Assembly: GCA_934590355.1 (NCBI GenBank)
Contig: CAKTOX010000012.1
Coordinates: forward strand, 1 to 52,409
Length of the DNA stretch: 52,409 nt
Direction of reading: 5' to 3'
Origin: an uncultured Oscillospiraceae bacterium
GTDB lineage: Bacteria > Bacillota > Clostridia > Oscillospirales > Oscillospiraceae
Each line of letters begins with the position of its first letter. Positions within the stretch are counted from its first letter, which is position 1. The notes below the pieces were generated by a model. That model saw only the letters and a list, made by a program, of their open reading frames with translations, did not search any database and was not told where the DNA came from. Of this stretch, positions 16,153-25,474 are shown piece by piece. The translations under genes and the position numbers were made by a program.

Positions 16153-17898
16153 ATGGATAAGACAATCGTTAACGATAAGCCGCAGCGAGACGGCTGGAAG
16201 GCGCTTTTTCGCACGATAAAGAAGCTGCGCCTGCCGTGGCTGTGGATAACGGTCGGACTCGCGGTCAACATTTTGCTGAACAGCTTCCTGCTTGACCTGC
16301 CGAATATGACGGCGGATCTTCTGAGCGGAAATCTCTCCGGCACGACGACGACAAAGGCCATCTTTTTCTACGTCGAGGTAGGTCTATTGTCGCTTTTCGC
16401 CTTTGCCGGTCAGGCTCAGGCGCAGTCATACAGCGTGCGTAAGGCGCGCGAGTCGATATGGCGCCGTATGCTCGGCATGAAGATGGACTATTTTGACCGC
16501 CATGACCCCTCCGACCTAATGAGCGCGATCACGAACGACGCATCGGCGGCGGTCACGAACTTCGTAAATATAATCCTCTATCTCATTCCGGATATATACT
16601 ACGTCGTCGCAGCGCTGCTGCGCATAAATGAGTATCACTGGATACTTGCACTTTCGTGCTTTGCGATGCTACCGCTTAAATATCTCTACGCCCTCGTCAT
16701 GGGCAAGAAGATGCAGATAGCAAGCGCGAGAGTCTACGGCAGGATAGGCGTGCTGACCGGCTACCTTGCCGACAGGATAAGCCATCTGCCGCTTATCAAG
16801 ACCTACACGAACGAAAAAGAGGAGAGCGCAAACGGCGAAAAGGCAGCCGACGGTCTGTACGATGCCAACATGAAGCTCGTTAAGCTTGACAATATCTCGA
16901 CCGCCATCATCGCGGTGCTTGATATTCTGCAAAAGTTCATCGTCATCGTCGTCGCGGTCATCCTGCTCCAGCGCAAGGAGATAGACATCTCCATGTGGCT
17001 CGCCTTCTTCCTGTTCGCGCAGAACCTCTTCCCGAATATGGACGAGATATTCAGCATGTGGATAAAGATCAAGGGTATGCACGGCGAGTTCCACCGCATC
17101 ATCGAGATCATGGCGGGCGATACCGAAAGCGGCGAGGGCGCTGCCTTCCCCGCCGAGGGCGACATCAGATTTGAAAACGTCACCTTCTCCTATCCCGACA
17201 CCGACAGCCCCGCGATAGAAAACGCGAGCTTCACCGTGCCGCGCGGCTCGGCGCTTGCGATAGTGGGTCTGTGCGGCAGCGGCAAGACCACCTCCATAAG
17301 CCTCCTTGAGCGCTTTTACACGCCCGACGAGGGTCACGTTTATATAGGCGACACGGACGTGAGCGAGCTGTCGCTGCATGATTTCCGCAGCCGCCTTGCC
17401 TACGTGCAGCAGGGCGCGGACGTGTTCAGCGGCACCCTGCGCGAGGCGCTCACCTACGGCATAAGCCGCGAGGTCAGCGACGAGGAAATATTCGCCGCCG
17501 CCGAAAAGACCGGCTTCTCCGAGTATCTTGCGCTGTGCGGCAATGACCTTTCGACGGAGGTCGCCGCGGGCGGACAGTCCATGTCCGGCGGACAGGGTCA
17601 GCGCCTTGTGCTGACTCGTGAGGTGCTGCGCGGCGGCGATATCATCCTCATGGACGAGCCGACGAGCGCCCTTGACGTGCGTGTGTCCGCGAAAATTCAG
17701 GATACCATCGACGAGCTCTTCGCCGGCAAAACGCGCATACTCATAACCCACGATCTTGACTATGCCCGCCGCTACGACAGGATAATAGTCATGGAAAACG
17801 GCCGCATAGTCGGCGACGGCAGCCACGAGAGCCTGCTGCGCGACTGTGAGACCTACCGCGCAATGAATGCCCACGCGGGAGAGGAGGCGGCGATATGA
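16153..17898 (+). CDS. ABC exporter half-transporter, subunit A
   Basis: 581 aa. An N-terminal exporter membrane domain with six hydrophobic segments (about 25-320) is followed by an ATPase domain (about 345-575). The Walker A is GLCGSGKTTS (Thr-Thr rather than Ser-Thr). The Q loop is AYVQQGADVFSG, the signature MSGGQGQRL, the Walker B ILMDEPTSALD (catalytic Glu kept) and the H loop ITHD. It most likely pairs with the next gene product as a heterodimer. The substrate is unknown: drug, lipid or peptide. AGGAGA precedes the ATG at 16153. It overlaps the next gene by ATGA. Confidence 0.9.
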   Translation: MDKTIVNDKPQRDGWKALFRTIKKLRLPWLWITVGLAVNILLNSFLLDLPNMTADLLSGNLSGTTTTKAIFFYVEVGLLSLFAFAGQAQAQSYSVRKARESIWRRMLGMKMDYFDRHDPSDLMSAITNDASAAVTNFVNIILYLIPDIYYVVAALLRINEYHWILALSCFAMLPLKYLYALVMGKKMQIASARVYGRIGVLTGYLADRISHLPLIKTYTNEKEESANGEKAADGLYDANMKLVKLDNISTAIIAVLDILQKFIVIVVAVILLQRKEIDISMWLAFFLFAQNLFPNMDEIFSMWIKIKGMHGEFHRIIEIMAGDTESGEGAAFPAEGDIRFENVTFSYPDTDSPAIENASFTVPRGSALAIVGLCGSGKTTSISLLERFYTPDEGHVYIGDTDVSELSLHDFRSRLAYVQQGADVFSGTLREALTYGISREVSDEEIFAAAEKTGFSEYLALCGNDLSTEVAAGGQSMSGGQGQRLVLTREVLRGGDIILMDEPTSALDVRVSAKIQDTIDELFAGKTRILITHDLDYARRYDRIIVMENGRIVGDGSHESLLRDCETYRAMNAHAGEEAAI

Positions 17899-19595
17899 AA
17901 AAGTTTTCCAAATATTTCGCCTCGCTGCGCGGGGTAAAGCTGCCCTGGGTGCTCATCGTTTTGAGCCTCATATTCTCCGCCGCGATGATGAACGCGGAGC
18001 TTCAGGCGGCGACTCTGACCGCGGGAATAATCGACACCAGCCAAAACGCCATCGACTCGAAGCTGCTGACTAACTTCATCGTCGTCACGGCGCTTGCGGC
18101 ACTGTTCAGGATCTGCGAATACTATTTCACCCGCCGCATGGAGGAGACCATAAGCCTTCGCGTGCGCTGCAAGCTGTGGAATAAGATAATGCACCTGCCG
18201 ACGAAGTACTACGACGAGGACAACGGAAACGAGCTTGTCAGCCGTGTCACCACCGATGCCGCCGCGCCCGCCACGCTGTTTTCGATGATAGTATCCTTCA
18301 CCGTCTGCGTTTTCACTGTCATAAAGGGCTTTATTCAGCTTTTTGATTACAACACGCTTCTTGCAAGCTGGTCGCTGCTCATTATCCCCATGACCGCCGT
18401 CATCTGCCTTATCTACGGCAAGCTCACCTATAAGCTCGGCGTTTACACCACCGTTACCATGGCGGGCAGCCTCGGCTACCTTGCAGAGCGCGTGAGATCG
18501 TTCAGGCTTATAAAGAGCGCAGTCGCGGAGAAGATCGAGTCCGAGAAGGGCAGCGGCAACTTTAAGCGTATGTACGTTGCCGATTTCCTCAACTGGATAA
18601 TTGTCGCCGGCTATCAGCTCGCGGCGAGCCTGTTCTCGATACTCTTCATCGTCGTCGTTTTCGTCATCGGCGGTCAGCTCATGCAAAAGGGCGAGCTCAC
18701 CATCGGCGACCTCACGAGCTTTTACATGATCTGCGGCATCGTCGGCATACAGCTCATGCAGTTTTTCATGAACGTCGGCTCCGTATCCGGAACCTTCGGC
18801 ACGATGCAGAAGATAAACAAGGTCAGCGACTGCGAGGCCGAGAGCGAGGACGGCAGACCCGTGCCTCAGCTTTGCGCGGACATAGTTTTCGATAAGGTCA
18901 GCTTCGGCTATTTTGAAGACAACGACGTTTTAAAGAACGTTTCCGTCACCATTCCCGCCGGAAAGGTCACCGCCATAGTCGGTGGCAACGGTGCGGGAAA
19001 ATCCACGATGTTCAAGCTCATTACGCGCCTGTATGAGCCCAAGAGCGGCGAAATTCGCTTCAACGGCGAAAACACCGCGGAGTATGAGCTCGACTCATGG
19101 CGCGGCCGCTTCGCCTACGTTTTCCAGCGCGACGGACTCATCGGAGGCACCGTGCGGGATAACATCGTCTACGGTCTTGAGCGCGAGGTGAGCGAGGAAG
19201 AGATAATTGCCGCGGCAAAGAGCGCCAACTGCTACGACTTCGTCATGGAAAAGCCCGCGGGCTTTGACGAGGACGTGGGGCTGGGCGGCTCGAACTTCTC
19301 CGGCGGTCAGGGCCAGTGCATCTGCATCGCGCGCGCCATGCTGCGCAATGCCGACATCCTGCTGCTTGACGAGGCGACGAGCAACCTCGACGTTACGAGT
19401 ACCGCGCTCGTGTCCGAGGCGATGGATAATCTCATGAAAAACCGCACGACCGTCATGATCGCGCACAGCTTCGCCGCGACGAAAAACGCAGACTACGTCA
19501 TCGTCATGCGCGACGGCACGGTCGAGGCCGCCGGCACGCCGGACGAGCTTGAAAAAACCAACGACTACTACAAGCTTTTCAGCAAGTCCCTGTAA
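17895..19595 (+). CDS. ABC exporter half-transporter, subunit B
   Basis: 566 aa with the same architecture as its neighbour: six membrane segments, then an ATPase. The Walker A is GGNGAGKST, the Q loop AYVFQRDGLIGG, the signature FSGGQGQCI, the Walker B LLLDEATSNLD and the H loop IAHS. Both subunits retain the Walker B glutamate, so neither ATP site is obviously dead by that criterion. It starts in the four-base overlap with subunit A, consistent with 1:1 production. The M16 peptidase starts 19 bp downstream, raising the possibility of peptide export plus processing. Confidence 0.9.
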   Translation: MKKFSKYFASLRGVKLPWVLIVLSLIFSAAMMNAELQAATLTAGIIDTSQNAIDSKLLTNFIVVTALAALFRICEYYFTRRMEETISLRVRCKLWNKIMHLPTKYYDEDNGNELVSRVTTDAAAPATLFSMIVSFTVCVFTVIKGFIQLFDYNTLLASWSLLIIPMTAVICLIYGKLTYKLGVYTTVTMAGSLGYLAERVRSFRLIKSAVAEKIESEKGSGNFKRMYVADFLNWIIVAGYQLAASLFSILFIVVVFVIGGQLMQKGELTIGDLTSFYMICGIVGIQLMQFFMNVGSVSGTFGTMQKINKVSDCEAESEDGRPVPQLCADIVFDKVSFGYFEDNDVLKNVSVTIPAGKVTAIVGGNGAGKSTMFKLITRLYEPKSGEIRFNGENTAEYELDSWRGRFAYVFQRDGLIGGTVRDNIVYGLEREVSEEEIIAAAKSANCYDFVMEKPAGFDEDVGLGGSNFSGGQGQCICIARAMLRNADILLLDEATSNLDVTSTALVSEAMDNLMKNRTTVMIAHSFAATKNADYVIVMRDGTVEAAGTPDELEKTNDYYKLFSKSL

Positions 19596-19614
19596 AACAA
19601 AAGCGAGGATAACA

Positions 19615-22500
19615 ATGATAACGGAAAAGATAAAACTCAGCGAGCTCGAGCCGGGCGGCATCGTATCCGGCTTTGTGCTGGAAAAGAAGGAGTACATAGA
19701 AGCAAAGAGAGCGACGCTGTATACCCTGCGGCATAAAAAATGCGGCGCGCAGCTTCTGTATTTCGACAGACCGGATCTGAACAAGACCTTTGCCGTTTCG
19801 TTCAAGACCCTGCCGGAGAACGACACGGGCGTTTTTCATATCCTTGAGCACAGTGTGCTCAACGGCTCGAAGAAGTACCCCGTCAAGGAGCCCTTCGTGT
19901 CTCTGCTCCAGAGCTCCATGCAGACGTTTTTAAACGCCTATACCTTCGGCGACAAGACCATGTTCCCGGTGTCCAGCCGCAACGAGCAGGACTTGTTTAA
20001 CCTCATGAGCGTGTATCTCGACGCGGTCTTTTGTCCGAGCATCTACGAGAAGCCCGAGATATTCATGCAGGAGGGCTGGCACTACGAGTTTGACCCCGAA
20101 ACGGGCGAGGTGAGCTACAACGGCGTCGTTTTCAGCGAGATGAAGGGCGCGTATTCCGACGTTGAGCGTCTTATGGGCGATGCGGCGGATCAGCTTATGT
20201 TCCCGGACACCTGCTACGGATTTTCTTCCGGCGGCCGCCCTCTGAGCATAACGGACCTCAGTTATAAGCAGTTTATCGAGACGCACAAGCGCTTTTACCA
20301 TCCTACGAATGCCCGCTTCTTCCTCGACGGACATATGGATATCGACAGTGTTTTGGAGTACATAGACGGCGAGTACCTTTGCAATTACGATTACCGCGAG
20401 CCGGACTTTGACTTCGACGTGCAGAAGCCCTGTGCAGGCTGCAAAAACGTATCGTTTGCGCCAGCTCAGCCCGGGGATACTCACGCGCATATGTCAATGA
20501 GCAAGATACTGTGCTCGTTTGACGAGATAGAAAAGCTCTATGCCGCGAAGATCCTCGCGGACTACCTCACGGGCTCCAACGAGGCGCCGCTCAAGCGCGC
20601 CATACTCGAAGCGGGGCTCGCGCAGGATGTGGGCGTGGAGATAACCGACGGCATATTCCAGCCGACCGTATCCCTTGTCGTGCTCAACACCTATACGGAA
20701 AAGTTCGAGGCTATTCGCGGCGCCGTTCCGGAGACAGCGGCGCGGCTCGCGCGGGAGGGGCTTGACCGCTCCGCTCTGCGCGCAAGCATCGAGCGCTTTG
20801 CGTTCAGCTGCCGCGAGGTCACCGAGCCCTACGGCGTGGAGCTTGCGATAAAGGCTCTCGACGGCTGGCTCTACGGCGGCGACCCGATGATGCACATAAA
20901 TAACGCATGGGTATTCGATTCCCTGCGCGAAAAGCTCGACGGACGCTATTTCGAAGAGCTGCTGCTCGAAATGCTTGCCGACGGCGGCGATAAATGCTAT
21001 GTTTACGCGACGCCCTCGGATACCAAGCTCGAGGACGATGCACGCTGCGAAAGGGAAAAAATCGCCGCGGAAACCGCCGAATGGAGCGACGGCGACCGCC
21101 GCGACATGGCTAACGCCGTCAGAAAAATGCAGGAGTGGCAGCAGAGTCAGGACGACGAGCAGGCACTCTCAACGCTGCCTGCGCTCGACCTTACGGACGT
21201 TGCGCGCGACGTTGAGCCGATCAAAACGGAGGAGCTTAATATCGCAGGCCGCCCCGCACTCAAGATCGGCGCCAACACAGACGGCATTGTCTATCTTGAC
21301 CTGTATTTCGATATTTCCGACTTTAGCTGCGAGCAGCTTCGCCTCGTAAACGTGCTCACCTCATGCCTCGGCGAGCTGCGAACGGAAAACCTCGGCGCGC
21401 TTGAGCTGCAAAACAAGATCAAAGCCACTCTCGGCGGCATAGGCGCAAGGGTGGACCTCATATCGCGCGAGGGCGAGCTCAATAAGTGCGCTCCGCAGCT
21501 TCTCGTTTCCGCGAGCATGCTGCGCGAGAACGTGCCCGCCGCGATGGAGCTTATCTCCGAGCTTCTGCAAAACACCTGCTGGAGCGAAACGGATAAGATA
21601 GGCGAGATAATTAAGCAGACCGATTATTTCCTCAAGCAGTCGCTCATGGGCAACGGCCACAGCTTCGCCGTCACGAAGGCGCTGTCGGCGTTCTCTGCGG
21701 AGGCCGCGCTGCGTGAGGCGCTTGAGGGAGAGAGCTTTGCACAGTGGTTTGCGTCCCTTGCCGAAGCGGACGGCGAGCGCCTTGCACTTCTCGGCGAGGA
21801 GCTTGAGCAGCTTGCAAAGCGCGCGTTTTGCGCAAACAGGCTCTTTATCGGCTTCGGCGGCGAGACGGAGCGCGAGGCTCTTGAAGGCTTTGTGCGCTCC
21901 CTGCCCGAACGTGCCGTCGGCGAGGCTGCAAATGCTCCTGCGGGCGTGTCGGGCGACTGCGCGGTCGAGATCCCCGCGGACGTCGGCTTCAGCGCCCTCG
22001 GCGGAAACCTCTATGCCCTCGGCGGAAAATTCTCCGGCGCATGGTCGGTGCTGTCGTCGCTGATGACCTTCGGCTACCTCTGGGGCGCGGTGCGCGTTCA
22101 GGGCGGAGCCTACGGCACGGGCATGAGCGTTCGCGCAAACGGCGACGTTTTCTGCTACTCCTACCGCGACCCGAACCTGCCCAACTCCGAGGGCGCCTTT
22201 GACGCACTGCCGGATGTGCTCGATGAAATGCTCACCTCGGGAATGCCGCTTGACGATATCATCATCGGCACCGTCAACACGACCGACCCGCTGCTTGACC
22301 CCGCCGGAGTGTGCGAGCTCAGCTGCCGCCGCTACCTCAAGGGCACGAGCGCGCAGGACATCACGAAGCTGCGCCATGAGATACTCGACACCACCGCCGA
22401 CGACCTCAGAGCGCTTATCCCGACCCTGCGCAAATATGTCGAAAACGGCGTCTTCTGCGCCATCGGCAGCCCCACGGCTATCGAGTTTGTGAAGAATTGA
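19615..22500 (+). CDS. M16C-family zinc metallopeptidase (PreP/Cym1-like)
   Basis: 961 aa, the expected size for a single-chain M16C 'presequence protease' with four M16 repeats. The inverted zinc motif HILEH (His75-Glu78-His79) is followed about 70-80 residues later by the second-shell Glu region KGAYSDVERLMG. The C-terminal half ends with the usual YRDPNLPNS and SCRRYLKG segments. It degrades unfolded or short peptides inside a closed chamber. It has no signal peptide, so it is probably cytoplasmic. The start at 19615 follows GCGAGGATAACA. It is the last gene of the ABC-exporter transcript. Confidence 0.93.
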   Translation: MITEKIKLSELEPGGIVSGFVLEKKEYIEAKRATLYTLRHKKCGAQLLYFDRPDLNKTFAVSFKTLPENDTGVFHILEHSVLNGSKKYPVKEPFVSLLQSSMQTFLNAYTFGDKTMFPVSSRNEQDLFNLMSVYLDAVFCPSIYEKPEIFMQEGWHYEFDPETGEVSYNGVVFSEMKGAYSDVERLMGDAADQLMFPDTCYGFSSGGRPLSITDLSYKQFIETHKRFYHPTNARFFLDGHMDIDSVLEYIDGEYLCNYDYREPDFDFDVQKPCAGCKNVSFAPAQPGDTHAHMSMSKILCSFDEIEKLYAAKILADYLTGSNEAPLKRAILEAGLAQDVGVEITDGIFQPTVSLVVLNTYTEKFEAIRGAVPETAARLAREGLDRSALRASIERFAFSCREVTEPYGVELAIKALDGWLYGGDPMMHINNAWVFDSLREKLDGRYFEELLLEMLADGGDKCYVYATPSDTKLEDDARCEREKIAAETAEWSDGDRRDMANAVRKMQEWQQSQDDEQALSTLPALDLTDVARDVEPIKTEELNIAGRPALKIGANTDGIVYLDLYFDISDFSCEQLRLVNVLTSCLGELRTENLGALELQNKIKATLGGIGARVDLISREGELNKCAPQLLVSASMLRENVPAAMELISELLQNTCWSETDKIGEIIKQTDYFLKQSLMGNGHSFAVTKALSAFSAEAALREALEGESFAQWFASLAEADGERLALLGEELEQLAKRAFCANRLFIGFGGETEREALEGFVRSLPERAVGEAANAPAGVSGDCAVEIPADVGFSALGGNLYALGGKFSGAWSVLSSLMTFGYLWGAVRVQGGAYGTGMSVRANGDVFCYSYRDPNLPNSEGAFDALPDVLDEMLTSGMPLDDIIIGTVNTTDPLLDPAGVCELSCRRYLKGTSAQDITKLRHEILDTTADDLRALIPTLRKYVENGVFCAIGSPTAIEFVKN

Positions 22501-22555
22501 AGCCCGGCTGAAAAAAGACCGGACTGTCGAAAAACCTCTGCTGCTGAAAAAAGAC

Positions 22556-22584
22556 TTGAAGATTTGCCCTTCGAGCGTTAAACT
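22556..22584 (+). promoter_or_regulatory. promoter of the MarR gene
   Basis: TTGAAG (22556-22561), 17 bp and TAAACT (22579-22584), 33 bp upstream of the start at 22617. Confidence 0.5.
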
Positions 22585-22616
22585 GTCTGTATAACGAAAA
22601 ACGGAGGAGCATTGCC

Positions 22617-23114
22617 TTGGAACTGAAATGGATGGGAAGATACCGCGAGCTTGTCAGAGCGCTCATTTATTATTCAAACAGCTCCAACAGGGGAATGTTC
22701 AAGAATACGCTCAATCCAGTAAACGGTATCGCGCTTTCAAAGCCGGAGTATCAGATACTTGAATATCTGTGCGAGTTTGAAAACGAGAATAAGATAATGA
22801 CCGACATTGCGCACGATTTGGGAATAATTCCGAGCATCGTGACAAAGTCAACGAAAAATCTCGTCGCCTATGGCTTTGCCGAGCGCTATCACATTTCCGG
22901 CAACAGAAAAAACATCGTCCTCAAGGCGACACAGGCAGGACGGGAAATGTATATACAGTGCTACACAAAAGACATCGAAAAGCTGTTTATACCGTTTTTC
23001 AAGGCGCTTGAGGGCGTTACCGATGAGCAGCTCAAGACCGTCGAAAATGCGATATATTCCCTCGGTGCAGACTGGGGAGAGCTTTCCGATCAGCTTCTCG
23101 AAAAGATGGACTGA
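22617..23114 (+). CDS. MarR-family transcriptional regulator
   Basis: 165 aa. A winged helix-turn-helix spans about residues 40-110. It has the recognition-helix region IAHDLGIIPSIVTKSTKNLV, and the wing contains ISGNRKNIVLKATQAGRE, typical of MarR. N- and C-terminal helices would dimerise. The start is a TTG at 22617, chosen because GGAGG (22603-22607) is 9 bp upstream; an internal ATG at 22629 is the alternative. It likely represses the membrane hydrolase gene downstream through the palindrome at 23215-23234. The inducing ligand is unknown. Confidence 0.9.
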   Translation: MELKWMGRYRELVRALIYYSNSSNRGMFKNTLNPVNGIALSKPEYQILEYLCEFENENKIMTDIAHDLGIIPSIVTKSTKNLVAYGFAERYHISGNRKNIVLKATQAGREMYIQCYTKDIEKLFIPFFKALEGVTDEQLKTVENAIYSLGADWGELSDQLLEKMD

Positions 23115-23130
23115 CGCGGGTAAAAGGACG

Positions 23131-23169
23131 CACCGCCGCAGACAATGCTCTGCGGCGGTGTATTTTTTG
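23131..23169 (+). terminator. intrinsic terminator of the MarR gene
   Basis: A perfect 12-bp stem, CACCGCCGCAGA/TCTGCGGCGGTG, with a 6-nt loop followed by TATTTTTT. Confidence 0.88.
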
Positions 23170-23214
23170 TACAGAAAAGACAATTCGGGATTAAAAACTT
23201 CGTATAAAAAGATA

Positions 23215-23244
23215 ATTGTTCATTTATGAATAATATGTTATCAT
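23215..23244 (+). promoter_or_regulatory. promoter with palindromic operator, probable MarR target
   Basis: -35 TTGTTC (23216-23221), 17 bp, -10 TATCAT (23239-23244). An imperfect palindrome, ATTGTTCAT-TT-ATGAATAAT (23215-23234, 8 of 9 pairs), covers the -35 and the first half of the spacer. This is the size and placement of a MarR-dimer operator that blocks RNA polymerase. It drives the gene at 23296. Confidence 0.6.
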
Positions 23245-23295
23245 CGTCTCATCCGAATTAAGCGGACAGATATAAATACAGAAAGGACGAATCCC

Positions 23296-25158
23296 ATGAA
23301 AAAGCGCACGAAGATACTTCTTGCGGTCGCTCTGTGCCTGTGCCTTGTAAGCTCGATATTTGCATCCCTGTTTCAATCGTCGTTCAACACCGTGACGGTC
23401 AAGGACATGAATGTTGTCGTAGCTGCGGGCAAATCCGTAAATGCGCAGATATATATCCCCAAGAACGCAAGTCCCGAGAATAAAGTCCCTCTTGTCATTG
23501 TCTCCCACGGCAGCTATAACAACCTCGATCATCAGGATCAGAATATGATCGAGCTGTCCCGCCGCGGCTTTGCGGTCATTTCGCTTGACGAGTATAACCA
23601 CGGCTCGTCCGACATGGAGGCGGCGGACGCGAGCATTTTCGCATCGCAGGCAATGCGCCAGATAATCGACTACGCCTGCGCATCCTACACCTTTATTGAC
23701 ACCGATAAGATCGGCGTTGCGGGCCATTCCATGGGCGGCATTATCTCCAATGCCACCGTTGCGTATTATTTTGCGCAGGAGGCGCTCGGCCTCGGCGAAA
23801 ACAAGGTATCCGCCGTGCTGGACGTCGGCTACGATCCTCAGCTTGAGCCCTATGAGATCGAGGGCGTTGACGAGCCGGTCGCCCTTGCGATCGACTGGGG
23901 CGTTGTATGCGCAAAGTACGACGAATGGTTCTTCAAGGGCGACACCGGAAATCCGGCAGACTACCTGACGAGCACCAACGCCAAGACCTTCGTCAATCAG
24001 CTTGACGGAGTTGACGTTGCCGATGAGGTCGAAAACCACAAGATCTACACCGGCACCATTAACGGCGAGGAATACATCCGCGTCATAAACCAGAATAACG
24101 AGATCCATCCCCTGAACCACTTCTCAAAGGCGAGCTGCGCAAGCGAGATAGAGTTTTTCTATGCATCGTTCGGCGTGCCCTCGGGTTACGAGAAGATAGA
24201 TTCCTCCGATCAGATATGGCAGTATAAGGAGCTGTTCAACCTTGTCGGCCTGATCGGTATTTTCCTGTTCCTGTTCCCGTTTGCATCCATGCTTATCCAC
24301 GGCACGAGCTTTTTCGGTGAGCTTGCCAAGGCAGAGCCCGCCGCGGCGCCGGCGCTCACGACCGGAAAGAGAAAGGCTGCATATTGGATAACCTATGCGA
24401 TAAACCTCGTCATACCGGCGCTGCTCGTTATTCCGGTCATGTTTAAGTGGATAGGCAAGGAAATATCCGTACCGTTCACCTACAACAAGTGGTTCGGTGA
24501 GCCGAACACGAACGAGCTGGCGGTCTGGACGCTTGTCGTCGCGGTTGCGATACTCGCCGTGTTCCTCATCTCCTGGGCGCTTACGAAGGATAAGTCGCAG
24601 AAGGGCATTCCCGAATGCTGGGGTCTCAAGGGCGGCGTGCGCGTTATTTGGAAGAGCTTCCTGCTCGCTCTTGCGACCGTCACCGCGGCGTATGTGATAC
24701 TGTTCTTCTCCGACCTTATTTTCAACGTTGACTATCGCATTTGGGTCATTGATATGCGCGTGTTCAATGTCCAGAAGGTGGTCTATGCGCTGGCATATTT
24801 CCCCGCGTTTGCGATTTTCTATCTTGTCAACTCCATGCTCATCAACGGCGGCAACAGAGTCGAGGGTATGCCCTCGTGGCTGGTCACGCTGATAAGCTGT
24901 GTCAGCAACATCGCGGGTATTGCGACTCTTATCATCATCCAGTACGCAACGCTTATTTCCAGCGGCGTGTTCACCTTCAACTCAATGCGCATCGTGAATC
25001 TTTTCCCGCTGATATTCCTCATTCCCATCGGCACGATCATAAGCCGCCGCTTCTACAAGGAGACCGGCAGCATCTATGCAGGTTCGTTTGCGATCGCCAT
25101 GCTCTACACCATGATGACCGTTGCAAATACCATGTTCCTTGCCTCCGTGCTCGGGTAA
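23296..25158 (+). CDS. membrane-anchored alpha/beta hydrolase with polytopic C-terminal domain
   Basis: 620 aa. The N-terminal signal anchor (about 6-27) is followed by an extracytoplasmic alpha/beta-hydrolase domain (about 40-300). This has VIVSHGSYNN (oxyanion region), the nucleophile Ser145 in GHSMGG, and His near NEIHPLNHF as the catalytic base candidate. From about residue 315 there are some seven to eight hydrophobic segments, forming an integral membrane domain with a small charged loop rich in Lys/Ala-Pro. It probably hydrolyses lipid or wall-linked esters at the outer membrane face. It is a single-gene unit under the MarR-type operator. This fusion of a dienelactone-hydrolase-like domain and a membrane domain is uncommon. 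Confidence 0.85.
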   Translation: MKKRTKILLAVALCLCLVSSIFASLFQSSFNTVTVKDMNVVVAAGKSVNAQIYIPKNASPENKVPLVIVSHGSYNNLDHQDQNMIELSRRGFAVISLDEYNHGSSDMEAADASIFASQAMRQIIDYACASYTFIDTDKIGVAGHSMGGIISNATVAYYFAQEALGLGENKVSAVLDVGYDPQLEPYEIEGVDEPVALAIDWGVVCAKYDEWFFKGDTGNPADYLTSTNAKTFVNQLDGVDVADEVENHKIYTGTINGEEYIRVINQNNEIHPLNHFSKASCASEIEFFYASFGVPSGYEKIDSSDQIWQYKELFNLVGLIGIFLFLFPFASMLIHGTSFFGELAKAEPAAAPALTTGKRKAAYWITYAINLVIPALLVIPVMFKWIGKEISVPFTYNKWFGEPNTNELAVWTLVVAVAILAVFLISWALTKDKSQKGIPECWGLKGGVRVIWKSFLLALATVTAAYVILFFSDLIFNVDYRIWVIDMRVFNVQKVVYALAYFPAFAIFYLVNSMLINGGNRVEGMPSWLVTLISCVSNIAGIATLIIIQYATLISSGVFTFNSMRIVNLFPLIFLIPIGTIISRRFYKETGSIYAGSFAIAMLYTMMTVANTMFLASVLG

Positions 25159-25196
25159 TAGCAAGGATCGGCTGAGATAAAAAAACACACGGCTTT

Positions 25197-25242
25197 GAGC
25201 GGCTCTTTTCCGCCCATGCTTCATAAAAAAGCTCGGTAATAC
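25197..25242 (-). repeat. 46-bp dispersed repeat, copy 2 (inverted)
   Basis: The reverse complement matches 13346-13391 with three substitutions. Here the outer part forms half of the terminator hairpin at 25224-25263. A degenerate third relative (GAAGCATGAGCG core) is seen on the minus strand near 42707-42727. Confidence 0.8.
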
Positions 25243-25263
25243 CAAGTGTATTACCGAGCTTTT
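25224..25263. terminator. bidirectional intrinsic terminator
   Basis: A perfect 16-bp stem, AAAAGCTCGGTAATAC with its complement, has a CAAGT loop. An A run on the left and a T run on the right let it stop both the hydrolase gene (plus) and leftward transcription. Confidence 0.85.
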
Positions 25264-25321
25264 GTTGTTGCCCGCAGAGAAAACCGCGGGCTGAGCCCGT
25301 GACAGAAAAGGGTTATACCTG

Positions 25322-25474
25322 CACATGCTTGCGAGTATACCGCCGAAGTACAGTGTATCACGATTCATGGGATATCTTAAAGAAAAAGGTTTGCTCCCGC
25401 CAAATGAGGCTGCTCGTAAAGCCTATGCGGTCGGCAGACCGTTCCGGCGCGCCCTGAGGTGCCGCCAACAGTAG
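25322..25474 (+). pseudogene. remnant of an IS200/IS605-family tnpA transposase
   Basis: Fifty codons in one frame read HMLASIPPKYSVSRFMGYLK and onward to a TAG at 25472. The string HMLxSIPPKYSVSxFMGYLKxK is the highly conserved HUH-transposase segment following the His-hydrophobic-His motif. The catalytic N-terminus and the Tyr helix are missing, so it is inactive. Downstream (about 25498-25520) GCCGTCCGTAAAACGGGTGG is the kind of short hairpin found at IS200 3' ends. It lies in the 372-bp gap 25159-25530, which otherwise holds the repeat and terminator. Confidence 0.75.
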
